NCBI GenBank assembly: GCA_021202305.1
Contig: JAJQDG010000034.1
Location: 1 to 7,244, forward strand
Direction of reading: 5' to 3'
From: Candidatus Gastranaerophilales bacterium
GTDB taxonomy: Bacteria; Cyanobacteriota; Vampirovibrionia; Gastranaerophilales; Gastranaerophilaceae
Length of the DNA stretch: 7,244 nucleotides
In this document: positions 1-6,662 of the stretch, piece by piece
How the letters are laid out: each line of letters opens with the position of its first letter
Position numbering within the stretch: position 1 is the first letter of the stretch
Translations under genes and position numbers: made by a program
The notes under the pieces: model-generated
What the model saw: the letters and a program-made list of their open reading frames with translations, nothing else
What the model was told of the DNA's origin: nothing
The model's database searches: none

Positions 1-505
1 TAGCACACCCTTCGCTTTGAGCATAATAAAGAAAATCTTTAATTTCATTTTTCTGCACATACATTCTTTCATGTATAACTCCATTATCGCTTACGGGACG
101 TGCTTTTAGCGTTTTATCTTTTATATGTGCAATTGCAATAGTATATGTTTCATTTGTAAGCCCTGCCGAACTTGAAACTTTTTCTGCGCATATTTCAAAG
201 CTTTCGGCTTTGTGCCCCGTTTCTTCTAAAAGCTCTTTGTATAGCGCATTTTCAGTAGTTTCTGCCGGGTGTTCATCTCCTACAAGCCCTGCCGGAAATT
301 CAATACAAAAATTTGCGGTTTTTTCTTCGATTAATGGCGGACGTTTTGTTTTTAAAAATAAAATGTCATGGTTGTTTCCGGTTTCAATAACAGGCAAAAT
401 TACGACTACATTTTTGGCATTTGGACGGGTAACATATATCCAATCAGGTAAACCCTTGCGCATAGCAGCTTTTAGGGTTAGGAATTTTGTTTCGTATAAA
501 ATCAA
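1..505 (-). CDS. Nudix hydrolase, ADP-ribose pyrophosphatase-like (C-terminus beyond window edge)
   Basis: This is a reading frame of 168 visible residues, open through base 1, so the C-terminus is missing. The predicted role is cytosolic hydrolysis of ADP-ribose or a related nucleoside diphosphate-X compound to AMP plus a phosphorylated remainder, using divalent metal. A Nudix box is visible at residues 76-98 (G76-x5-E82-x7-K90-E91-LL-E94-E95-T-G97-H98). The metal-binding glutamates E91, E94 and E95 are intact. The usual Arg is Lys and the final aliphatic position is His. The preceding FPAGLV (70-75) and the following SSSAGLTNET (111-120) match the ADP-ribose pyrophosphatase layout, although the proline usual in that second loop is Ala114. 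I chose the TTG at 503-505 because CGGAGG lies 9 nt upstream. The next in-frame Met (residue 15) has no comparable site and would remove part of the N-terminal region. It is divergent from the small gene at 728. The family call is firm; the exact substrate is inferred. Confidence 0.85.
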   Translation of the reverse strand, partial: MILYETKFLTLKAAMRKGLPDWIYVTRPNAKNVVVILPVIETGNNHDILFLKTKRPPLIEEKTANFCIEFPAGLVGDEHPAETTENALYKELLEETGHKAESFEICAEKVSSSAGLTNETYTIAIAHIKDKTLKARPVSDNGVIHERMYVQKNEIKDFLYYAQSEGCA

Positions 506-514
506 ACTTAAAAT

Positions 515-520
515 CCTCCG
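515..520 (-). promoter_or_regulatory. Ribosome binding site deciding the TTG start of the Nudix gene
   Basis: On the minus strand CGGAGG lies 9 nt before TTG (503-505). It is a near-consensus SD and is the main reason to accept a non-ATG start for the Nudix gene. No ATG lies at suitable spacing from it in that frame. Confidence 0.7.
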
Positions 521-527
521 AAATATT

Positions 528-557
528 ATTATACACACAGAATAGCGAATTTTGCAA
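528..557 (-). promoter_or_regulatory. Candidate sigma70-type promoter for the Nudix gene
   Basis: On the minus strand a perfect TATAAT (533 down to 528) is preceded by TTGCAA (557 down to 552, 4/6 match to TTGACA) with an 18-bp spacer. Transcription would start near 521, immediately before the SD at 520-515, giving an untranslated leader of only about 16 nt. That is short but workable. Hexamers are common by chance in such AT-rich sequence, so confidence is moderate. Confidence 0.45.
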
Positions 558-638
558 TAATGGTGCGGTATTTACAAAAATTTACAATTAAAATTTTATA
601 TTTTTCGCATAAAATAGCAAATTTTTTTATTTATACTG

Positions 639-667
639 TTTCAATATCTTAAAATGTGTGATATAAT
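639..667 (+). promoter_or_regulatory. Extended -10 promoter for the 53-residue small gene
   Basis: TGATATAAT at 659-667 is a consensus extended -10 (TG-n-TATAAT). A weak -35, TTTCAA (639-644, 3/6), sits 17 bp upstream. A start near 674 would give a leader of about 54 nt before the ATG at 728. The perfect hexamer plus TG motif upstream of a gene with a good SD makes this the most convincing promoter in the window. Confidence 0.65.
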
Positions 668-710
668 AATTGTATGGTGTTGTTCATATAATTGTGAATG
701 CTGTTGTTAA

Positions 711-720
711 AGGAAGGGGG
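711..720 (+). promoter_or_regulatory. Ribosome binding site selecting the ATG at 728
   Basis: The purine-rich AGGAAGGGGG ends 7 nt before the ATG at 728-730. It favours this start over the in-frame ATG at 698, which has no SD in front of it and would place this purine tract inside the coding region. Confidence 0.7.
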
Positions 721-727
721 CGTCCGC

Positions 728-889
728 ATGGTTGCATTGGCAGAAAAATTAAAAGTAAAGTCACCCATTAAATCAAAATTCAATGATGAATTTCAAAATT
801 ATTTAAAACAGCAATGTTTAAAAACTACGTTCAATGGCGTAGAACTCGAAACATTCAGCTGGTACAAAAAAGTTTTGGGTCTTATGTAG
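728..889 (+). CDS. Small basic protein of unknown function (53 aa)
   Basis: I do not recognise this gene. From the ATG at 728 it encodes 53 residues: nine lysines against five acidic residues, one Cys (residue 30), no hydrophobic segment long enough for a membrane helix and no signal peptide. The N-terminal 17 residues are lysine-rich (KLKVKSPIKSK at 7-17). The rest looks like a small soluble amphipathic domain with aromatic residues (F18, F22, Y25, F35, F43, W45, Y46). Support for it being real: an SD 7 nt upstream, a consensus extended -10 promoter at 659-667, and a strong terminator at 953-989, so it sits in its own transcription unit. A start at 698 would add 10 residues but has no SD. 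It could be a small nucleic-acid or protein-binding regulator, but nothing in the sequence shows that. It could also be chance coding over a small RNA. Confidence 0.6.
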   Translation: MVALAEKLKVKSPIKSKFNDEFQNYLKQQCLKTTFNGVELETFSWYKKVLGLM

Positions 890-913
890 TTTAAGTTTGT
901 TTTAAAAAGAGAA

Positions 914-940
914 TGCAAAAAAATTAAGATTTTTCTTGCA
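914..940. other. AT-rich hairpin after the small gene
   Basis: Arms TGCAAAAAAA and TTTTTCTTGCA pair with one internal mismatch around a short loop, 25 nt after the stop codon at 887-889. It has no clean T-tract of its own, so it is more likely a 3' UTR structure or part of a double terminator with the stronger hairpin at 953-979. Confidence 0.4.
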
Positions 941-952
941 GGCTCAAAAGTG

Positions 953-989
953 AAAAATCGGGGCAGTATCCCGATTTTTTTGTTTTTTT
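953..989. terminator. Bidirectional rho-independent terminator between the small gene and MATE
   Basis: This is a perfect 10-bp inverted repeat, AAAAATCGGG (953-962) and CCCGATTTTT (970-979), with a 7-nt loop. On the plus strand it runs into a long T-tract to 989, ending the small gene's transcript. On the minus strand the arm supplies TTTTT followed by CACTTTT, and the hairpin begins about 8 nt after the MATE stop codon (988-990), so it can also end the MATE transcript. Both flanking genes converge on it. Confidence 0.85.
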
Positions 990-2340
990 AAGTATTGGCG
1001 CCCCGGCATTTTTTAATTTTATTTGTCAGGCTTATTTTGTATCCCAAATAAAGCACTATTGCGGCTACAATCCACGCAAAAGGCGGGGCAAGGCAAACAC
1101 CTGTATATCCAAAATAATGCCCCAGAACAAACGCGGCAAATATTCTTGCAATAAGTTCCGCAACCCCTGAAAGCAAGGGGGCAAAAACGTTTCCGATTCC
1201 TTGCAGAATATTTCTGTAAATAAGCAGTGCGCCGAGAAAGAAAAAGCACACCATTATAATATGCAGATATTGCATTGCAAGCCTGATAACTTCTTCATTC
1301 GGTACATCCATAAATAGTGCAACGGCGGATTTGCCCAAGGTTATTAAAAATACAGCGCAAATAACGCTTATGATAAATGCAATAAATAAGGCTGCATGGG
1401 CGCCTTTTCTGACCCTTTCTATTTTGTTGGCGCCGATATTTTGAGCTGTGTATGTTGCCATAGCTGCCCCGAGCGCAAGCAAGCTCTGCGAAACAAGCTG
1501 GTCAACGCGCACTGCGGTTGTAAATGCGGCAACTGCAATTGAGCCAAAACCGTTCAATACGTATTGAACGGCAATAATTCCTATTGTAAGAATTGACATT
1601 TGAAATCCCATTGGAATTCCTATTCTTAAATGCTCATAGAAAAAATCTTTTGAAACTTTCCAATCTTCTTTTTTTAATTTTAAAATCGGAAAATGTTTAA
1701 ACATGAATATAAGACAAAGAACGGTCGAAATTCCTTGAGATACGACAGTTGCAAGCCCTGCACCCATAACGCCCATTTTAAACTTTAATATAAAAACCAA
1801 ATCCAGAAATATATTTAGAAAAGATGCAAAAATTAAAAAATATAAAGGAGTTTTGCTGTCGCCAAGCGCCCTTATTATATTAGAAGATAAATTATAGAAT
1901 ACTGTTGCAAAAATGCCCGCAAACATTATAAAAAGATAAATTTCAGCATTTGATAATATATCCTGCGGCGTACGCAAAAAATAAAGTATTTGTTTTGTAA
2001 AAGGCAAAGATATTGCAGTCATTATTATTGTTAACAGTATAGATAATATAAAAGAGGCAGACACCGATTTTTTTAACATATCATAATCTCTGGCGCCGAA
2101 TTTCTGTGCGGTAATAACGGTAAAACCCTGTGTTGATGCGAAAACAAAGCTTATAACAAGCATAATTACAGGCCCTGTAGCCCCAACCGATGCAAGTGCG
2201 CCGATACCCACCGTGCGTCCTACGATAAGCGCATCAATAAGGTTATAAAATTGCTGAAACATGTTCCCGAAAAACATGGGCAGCATAAACAAAAATATTA
2301 ATTTTAAAGGGTTTCCTGTTGTTAATTCTTTGACTGCCAT
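988..2340 (-). CDS. MATE family efflux transporter
   Basis: This 450-residue inner-membrane protein is predicted to export cationic drugs or metabolites in exchange for Na+ or H+. The length is typical for the family. It has the usual two homologous halves, roughly residues 10-225 and 230-440, each with about six hydrophobic segments. The N-terminus (LTTGNPLKLI, then LPMFFGNMFQQFYNLIDALIVGR at 20-42) is the classic first MATE helix. TQGFTVITAQKFGA (70-83) and AMATYTAQNIGA (293-304) are the matching repeats in the two halves, and RALGDSKTPLY (157-167) is the corresponding conserved loop in the first half. A short basic tail ends the protein. The start fits family alignment, but no SD is visible before the ATG at 2338-2340, unlike the DXS-like gene upstream. 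It lies 76 bp downstream of that gene on the same strand, so partial co-transcription is likely. Substrate cannot be told from sequence. Confidence 0.93.
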   Translation of the reverse strand: MAVKELTTGNPLKLIFLFMLPMFFGNMFQQFYNLIDALIVGRTVGIGALASVGATGPVIMLVISFVFASTQGFTVITAQKFGARDYDMLKKSVSASFILSILLTIIMTAISLPFTKQILYFLRTPQDILSNAEIYLFIMFAGIFATVFYNLSSNIIRALGDSKTPLYFLIFASFLNIFLDLVFILKFKMGVMGAGLATVVSQGISTVLCLIFMFKHFPILKLKKEDWKVSKDFFYEHLRIGIPMGFQMSILTIGIIAVQYVLNGFGSIAVAAFTTAVRVDQLVSQSLLALGAAMATYTAQNIGANKIERVRKGAHAALFIAFIISVICAVFLITLGKSAVALFMDVPNEEVIRLAMQYLHIIMVCFFFLGALLIYRNILQGIGNVFAPLLSGVAELIARIFAAFVLGHYFGYTGVCLAPPFAWIVAAIVLYLGYKISLTNKIKKCRGANT

Positions 2341-2359
2341 ATTTTTAATGTTACCACAA

Positions 2360-2417
2360 ATATTTGATATAAAAATTTTGCCCCTGCATAAATTTTGCTC
2401 TTTATATCTTCAAATAT
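2360..2417. repeat. Imperfect AT-rich palindrome in the DXS-like/MATE gap
   Basis: Plus-strand ATATTTGATATAAA (2360-2373) pairs with TTTATATC (2401-2408) and AAATAT (2412-2417) if three bases are bulged. Inside it, AAAATTT (2372-2378) can pair with AAATTTT (2390-2396) around TGCCCCTGCAT, sharing two bases with the outer arm. The structure would fill most of the 76-bp gap and ends on the DXS-like stop codon. There is no GC stem plus T-tract, so it is not a typical terminator. It may stabilise or attenuate the upstream message. Confidence 0.45.
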
Positions 2418-4174
2418 CAGCTTTTTAGCGCCTGTTTAATATCTTCGGTGATTAAATCCGCTCTAAGGCGCCATTTTTTATACAATTCATCGGGGCTTAT
2501 TCTATCCGTGAATTCTTTTTGTGCGCCAAAATTAAGTACTTTTATATTCGAGCTGCCGTAATAGGCTGAAATTTTTTCGCCGAAGCCGCCTGATAAAACG
2601 CCGTTTTCAAGAGTAACAACGAGTTTTGTATCTTTTTTAAGTTCATCCAATAAATCTGTATCAAGTCCCGATAAAAAACAAGGGTTTATGATAGTAGGCT
2701 CAATGTCCGTTTGCTCTTTTAACAGTTTGGAAGTTTCAACGGCAAGCCTTACAAAATCGCCCGCGCCTATTATTGCAACTTTAGCGCCCTTTTGAACTGT
2801 CTTGAATTTATTTAATATCGAATAATCGGTATTATCTTCTTTGCCTTCGGGCATTAATGTTGTAAGCGGAACTCTTATTGCAACAGGAAATTCTGTTTGA
2901 TTAATTGAAAAATCAAGCATTTTCAAGTATTCTTCCCTGTTGGAAGGCGCCAGATACACGATATTTGGTATATTGCTTATAAGAGGTATATCAAAAACGC
3001 CGAGGTGTGTTGCATCCTGCCCTGAAATTCCGCACCAGTTAATAAGAAGCACTGCGGGCGCCTTATTCAGCGCTAAATCTTGCGACAGTTGATCATAAGC
3101 CCTTTGAACAAAAGAACTTAAAATAAACAAAACAGGTTTTGCGCCGCCCTTTGCTAAAGAAGCGGCAAATCCCACGGCGTGCTGTTCTGCTATACCGACA
3201 TCTACATACTGCTTTCCCATTTTTTGGCGGAAATTTTTATCAAACCCTACCGCCCCCGGGGTTGCAGCGGTTATTGCAACTAAATTTTTATTTGTTTTTG
3301 CTTTTTCAAGAAGAAAATCACGCGTTATGGAATTATTGTCCTCAATAAAAGTATTGTTTTCTTTGCCGAAATTATCCAACCCCCCGGGTACAATCCAGTG
3401 GAAAGCTTCTTTATTTTGCTCGGCAGCCAAAATGCCCTTTCCTTTTAGAGTTTTTATGTGTAAAATAACGGGATGATTAATGTCTTTTACGCTTTTAAAA
3501 AGCTCAATAAGCGCCTTTGTATTATTCCCTTCTTCCAGATATTGATAATCAAATCCCATTGCTTTAAAGAAATTTAACTCTGATTTGCCTTTGGTTTCTC
3601 TCAAGAGTTTCAGATTTTCGTACAATCCGCCTTGATTTTCCGCAATTGACATTTCATTATCGTTAACGATAATGATTATATTTGAATTAAGCACACCTGC
3701 ATTGTTAAGCCCCTCAAAGGCTTCCCCTCCGCTTAAAGACCCATCGCCTATAACCGCGATAACATTATAATTTTCCCCGTTTAAATCTCTTGCTTTTGCA
3801 AGTCCCAGTGCAAGAGTTATTGAAGTTGACGTGTGTCCGATTTTAAAAACATCATGCAAAGATTCTTCGGGCGCGCTGTAGCCTGTATATTTTAAATATT
3901 TATCAGGATTAATAAAACCTTCTTTTCTTTCCGTTAAAATCTTGTGCGGATAACACTGGTGCGAAACATCAAAAACAATTTTATCAACGGGTGAATTAAA
4001 TACGTAATGAATTGCAATGCTTGCTTCCACAAAGCCCAAATTAGGCGCAAAATGCCCGCCCGTGGTATTAACTTTTTTTACTATGCAATCTCTTATTTCT
4101 TCAGATAATAAAGGTAAATCTGATATATCAAGTTTTTTTAAATCGTTCGGGCAGTTTATTTTATCAAGCAGCAT
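2417..4174 (-). CDS. 1-deoxy-D-xylulose-5-phosphate synthase family enzyme (short, DXS-like)
   Basis: This 585-residue thiamine-diphosphate enzyme is predicted to condense pyruvate with glyceraldehyde 3-phosphate to DXP, the entry to the MEP isoprenoid pathway and to thiamine/pyridoxal synthesis, in the cytosol. Family residues are visible in order: H41 in GGHFAPNLG, DVSHQCYPHK (69-78), GHTSTS (113-118), the diphosphate/Mg motif G143-D144-G145 to N171-D172-N173, the catalytic Glu E330 in GIAEQHAV, R358 in QRAYDQ, D387 and H390 in SGQDATH, and R434 in AIR. A transketolase C-terminal domain follows (about 455-580). It is shorter than typical DXS, which is around 620 residues. It has TGYSAPEESLHDVF (97-110) in place of the usual IRQKGG...GESEYD stretch, lacks one residue in the loop before H390, and reads AIRVPL where DXS has AVRYPRG. 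It belongs to a divergent branch often annotated as DXS. The start is supported by AAGGAG 7 nt upstream. Confidence 0.85.
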   Translation of the reverse strand: MLLDKINCPNDLKKLDISDLPLLSEEIRDCIVKKVNTTGGHFAPNLGFVEASIAIHYVFNSPVDKIVFDVSHQCYPHKILTERKEGFINPDKYLKYTGYSAPEESLHDVFKIGHTSTSITLALGLAKARDLNGENYNVIAVIGDGSLSGGEAFEGLNNAGVLNSNIIIIVNDNEMSIAENQGGLYENLKLLRETKGKSELNFFKAMGFDYQYLEEGNNTKALIELFKSVKDINHPVILHIKTLKGKGILAAEQNKEAFHWIVPGGLDNFGKENNTFIEDNNSITRDFLLEKAKTNKNLVAITAATPGAVGFDKNFRQKMGKQYVDVGIAEQHAVGFAASLAKGGAKPVLFILSSFVQRAYDQLSQDLALNKAPAVLLINWCGISGQDATHLGVFDIPLISNIPNIVYLAPSNREEYLKMLDFSINQTEFPVAIRVPLTTLMPEGKEDNTDYSILNKFKTVQKGAKVAIIGAGDFVRLAVETSKLLKEQTDIEPTIINPCFLSGLDTDLLDELKKDTKLVVTLENGVLSGGFGEKISAYYGSSNIKVLNFGAQKEFTDRISPDELYKKWRLRADLITEDIKQALKS

Positions 4175-4181
4175 ATTTTTT

Positions 4182-4187
4182 CTCCTT
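4182..4187 (-). promoter_or_regulatory. Ribosome binding site of the DXS-like gene
   Basis: On the minus strand AAGGAG is followed by an A-rich 7-nt spacer and the ATG at 4172-4174. It shows that this organism uses standard SD sequences, which makes their absence before feoAB and MATE notable. Confidence 0.75.
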
Positions 4188-4231
4188 TTGAATTTGTGGA
4201 ATTTTTTGGATTTTTAAGGCATCCTCAGTTT

Positions 4232-4259
4232 ATTTTATCATTTAAAAGAAAACTAACAA
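4232..4259 (-). promoter_or_regulatory. Extended -10 promoter for the DXS-like gene
   Basis: On the minus strand TTGTTA (4259 down to 4254, 4/6) is followed after 16 bp by TAAAAT (4237 down to 4232, 5/6), preceded by TG-n to form TGATAAAAT. Transcription would start near 4225, about 50 nt before the ATG. The two elements support each other, so this is a fairly good call. Confidence 0.55.
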
Positions 4260-4289
4260 TCGGCTTTATTTTGTCTAAAGTTCTTGTGG

Positions 4290-4295
4290 TAAAAT
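4290..4295 (+). promoter_or_regulatory. Candidate -10 element immediately upstream of feoAB
   Basis: TAAAAT (5/6) ends 10 nt before the first base of the feoAB ATG at 4306. A normal start point 6-8 nt past the hexamer would place the 5' end at about 4301-4304, giving a leader of 2-5 nt or none. No good -35 lies at 16-18 bp. No convincing Fur-box-like palindrome is visible in 4175-4305. Confidence 0.35.
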
Positions 4296-4305
4296 AATTT
4301 TTGAA

Positions 4306-6651
4306 ATGCAGACTCTGGATAAATTAAAAATCGGGCATGATGCCGTTATAACTTCTATTGATTGCGATGACAGGGCGCTTCGCCGCCATATTCTTGATAT
4401 GGGGCTTACCCCCGGTGTTGAAGTTACGCTTGTTAAAACCGCGCCTATGGGAAATCCCCTTGAAATAAGATTAAGGGGATATGAATTAACTTTAAGAAAA
4501 GAAGATGCTGCAAAAATTAAAATTACAAATATTCATGATGCCCATATAAAAATGCGTGAAAACAGGCGTTTTAAATCCATAGAACACCTTAAAATCGGCG
4601 AAACTCCGGCAGAACCCGATAAAAGGCGTACAAACCCGATAAAAGGCGCAATTAATTTTGCGCTTGCGGGAAATCAAAATTCAGGAAAAACCACTCTTTT
4701 TAACAGATTAACCGGTTCTAACCGTCATGTGGGTAATTTCCCCGGAGTTACGGTGGAGAGAACCGATGGTGTATTAAAAAATGATTCTTCCGTTACCGTA
4801 ACTGATTTACCGGGGATATATTCACTTTCTCCGTATTCAAACGAAGAAATAGTAACAAGAAATTTTATTTTAAATGAAAAGCCAAACGGCATTATAAACA
4901 TTGTGGATGCTGAAAATATTGAACGCAACCTTTATCTGACTTTACAATTGATCGAGTTAAATATTCCAATGGTAATTGCCCTAAATATGATGGATGAAGT
5001 TACGCAATCGGGCGGAAATATTGATATAAACGGACTTGAAGCCGCGCTTGGCATTCCCGTTATTCCTATTTCAGCTTTAAAAAATGAAGGAATAGAAGAA
5101 TTAATTGAACATGCTCTGAATGTTGCACGATATCGAGAGCATCCGAAAAGGGCTGATTTTTGCCACAAGGATGACCCTGTACACAGATGTATTCATTCAA
5201 TAGCGCACCTTATAGAAGACCATGCGCTGAATGCCTCCGTTTCGGTGCGTTTTGCCGCAACAAAATTGACAGAAGGCGACAGCGCTATGTTTGAATTGCT
5301 TTCTCTGGATGAAAATGAAATAAATATTGCAAAACGTATAATAAGCGAAATGGAAACGGATAAAAATCTTGATAAAGAAGCTGCCCTTGCAGATATGCGC
5401 TTTACTTTTATAGAAGGCTTGTGTTTGAATTTTGTGCAAAAGCCGAAAGAAACAATAGGGCATCTTCTGACAGAAAAAGCAGACAGAATTTTGACGGGTA
5501 AGTATACTGCAATTCCCACATTTATAATCATAATGGCGATTATTTTTTATTTAACTTTTGGTTCTGTCGGCTCGTATTTATCTTTAATAACAGACAACAT
5601 AATTGATTATGTAACAAATATAACAGATGCATTTTTCACGGCATACGGATTAAATCCGGTTGTACATTCTCTTATTATTGACGGTGTTTTTGCAGGTGTC
5701 GGCGCTGTTTTAAGCTTTTTGCCCATTATAGTTGTACTTTTCTTTTTCCTTTCTATTTTGGAAGATTCAGGTTATATGGCGCGTGTTGCTTTTATAATGG
5801 ATAAAGCTTTAAGAAAAATAGGCTTATCGGGGCGAAGTTTTGTTCCGATGTTAATGGGTTTCGGATGTTCGGTTCCTGCCATTATGGCAACAAGAACCCT
5901 GCCTTCAGAGCGCGACCGTAAAATGACAATTATGCTCACGCCGTTTATGAGCTGTAGTGCTAAATTGCCCATATATGCGCTTTTTACGGCAGCATTTTTT
6001 AAAGAAAATCAGGTTCAGGTTATAGTGGCGCTTTATGCAATGGGAATTATAACGGGGCTTATATTTATTTTTCTTTTAAAACTTTTTGCTTTTAAGGGCG
6101 CTCCTGTTCCTTTTGTTATGGAATTGCCCAATTACAGAATGCCCACCGCAAAAAATGTTTGGCGGCTTATTTATGCTAAAGCGAAAGATTTTGTTACGCG
6201 CGCATTTACGATAATTTTTCTGGCTGCAATTGTTATATGGGTTCTTCAAAATTTTGATTCAAGACTTAATCTGGTAGCTGATTCTTCAAAAAGTCTGCTT
6301 GCCCTTATCGGAAATTTTACGGTGCCGTTGTTTTATCCTCTCGGAATTGATGATTGGCGTATTTCCACGGCATTTATTACGGGTTTTATGGCTAAAGAAA
6401 GCGTTGTTTCAACTCTAACGGTGTTGCTCGGCGGAGATACAAATAAATTACCCGAGCTGTTTACAAAAACTACCGCGTTTGTATTTTTGGTATTCTCGCT
6501 TTTGTATACTCCCTGCGTTGCGGCAATTGCAACGGTCAGACGCGAACTCGGGCGAAGGTGGGCTGTTTTTGTAATTTTTGTTCAATGTCTGCTTGCATGG
6601 CTTGCAGCTTATATTGTATATGTTGCTGCCTGCATATTCGGACTTTCTTGA
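4306..6651 (+). CDS. feoB: FeoA-FeoB fusion, GTP-dependent ferrous iron transporter
   Basis: This is a 781-residue inner-membrane Fe(II) importer with its accessory FeoA domain fused at the N-terminus. Residues 1-75 are the SH3-like FeoA domain (HILDMGLTPGVEV at 28-40, MGNPLEIRLRGYELTLR at 48-64). A linker of about 40 residues follows, then a G domain: G1 GNQNSGKTT (122-130), the G2 region around NFPGVTVE (144-151), G3 DLPG (167-170), G4 NMMD (227-230) and G5 near ISALKNEG (255-262). Residues 270-395 form the helical stalk. The membrane core from about 400 holds the two gate motifs, GFGCSVPAIMATR (518-530) and MSCSAKLP (548-555), plus YTPCVAAIATVRRE (734-747). Cys 521, 550 and 737 are conserved family positions. 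No separate FeoA or FeoC is seen nearby. The ATG at 4306 is forced by an in-frame TAA at 4276-4278 and has no SD. FeoA-FeoB fusions are known in Bacteroidota such as Porphyromonas. Confidence 0.96.
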   Translation: MQTLDKLKIGHDAVITSIDCDDRALRRHILDMGLTPGVEVTLVKTAPMGNPLEIRLRGYELTLRKEDAAKIKITNIHDAHIKMRENRRFKSIEHLKIGETPAEPDKRRTNPIKGAINFALAGNQNSGKTTLFNRLTGSNRHVGNFPGVTVERTDGVLKNDSSVTVTDLPGIYSLSPYSNEEIVTRNFILNEKPNGIINIVDAENIERNLYLTLQLIELNIPMVIALNMMDEVTQSGGNIDINGLEAALGIPVIPISALKNEGIEELIEHALNVARYREHPKRADFCHKDDPVHRCIHSIAHLIEDHALNASVSVRFAATKLTEGDSAMFELLSLDENEINIAKRIISEMETDKNLDKEAALADMRFTFIEGLCLNFVQKPKETIGHLLTEKADRILTGKYTAIPTFIIIMAIIFYLTFGSVGSYLSLITDNIIDYVTNITDAFFTAYGLNPVVHSLIIDGVFAGVGAVLSFLPIIVVLFFFLSILEDSGYMARVAFIMDKALRKIGLSGRSFVPMLMGFGCSVPAIMATRTLPSERDRKMTIMLTPFMSCSAKLPIYALFTAAFFKENQVQVIVALYAMGIITGLIFIFLLKLFAFKGAPVPFVMELPNYRMPTAKNVWRLIYAKAKDFVTRAFTIIFLAAIVIWVLQNFDSRLNLVADSSKSLLALIGNFTVPLFYPLGIDDWRISTAFITGFMAKESVVSTLTVLLGGDTNKLPELFTKTTAFVFLVFSLLYTPCVAAIATVRRELGRRWAVFVIFVQCLLAWLAAYIVYVAACIFGLS

Positions 6652-6662
6652 AAAACTTTAAA

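Noticed and set aside
210..545. Plus-strand open frame of 111 codons
   Set aside because: It lies antisense to the Nudix gene, whose minus-strand translation carries a clear Nudix box; this frame has no SD and no recognisable domain.
698..727. Earlier ATG at 698 as start of the small gene
   Set aside because: It has no SD, and the purine-rich site at 711-720 is correctly spaced for the ATG at 728.
1019..1249. Minus-strand alternative frame within the MATE gene
   Set aside because: It is entirely contained in the MATE coding region in another frame, with no motif or ribosome binding site.
4017..4217. Plus-strand open frame across the start of the DXS-like gene
   Set aside because: It is antisense to the DXS-like N-terminus, whose start has a good SD and promoter; no motif is seen.
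4228..4260. Possible Fur box upstream of feoAB
   Set aside because: ATCATT-like bits are present but no 19-bp palindrome resembling the Fur consensus can be aligned; the AT-rich background explains them.
5193..5531. Minus-strand open frames inside feoAB
   Set aside because: They are antisense to a well-defined FeoB coding region and encode no recognisable motif.
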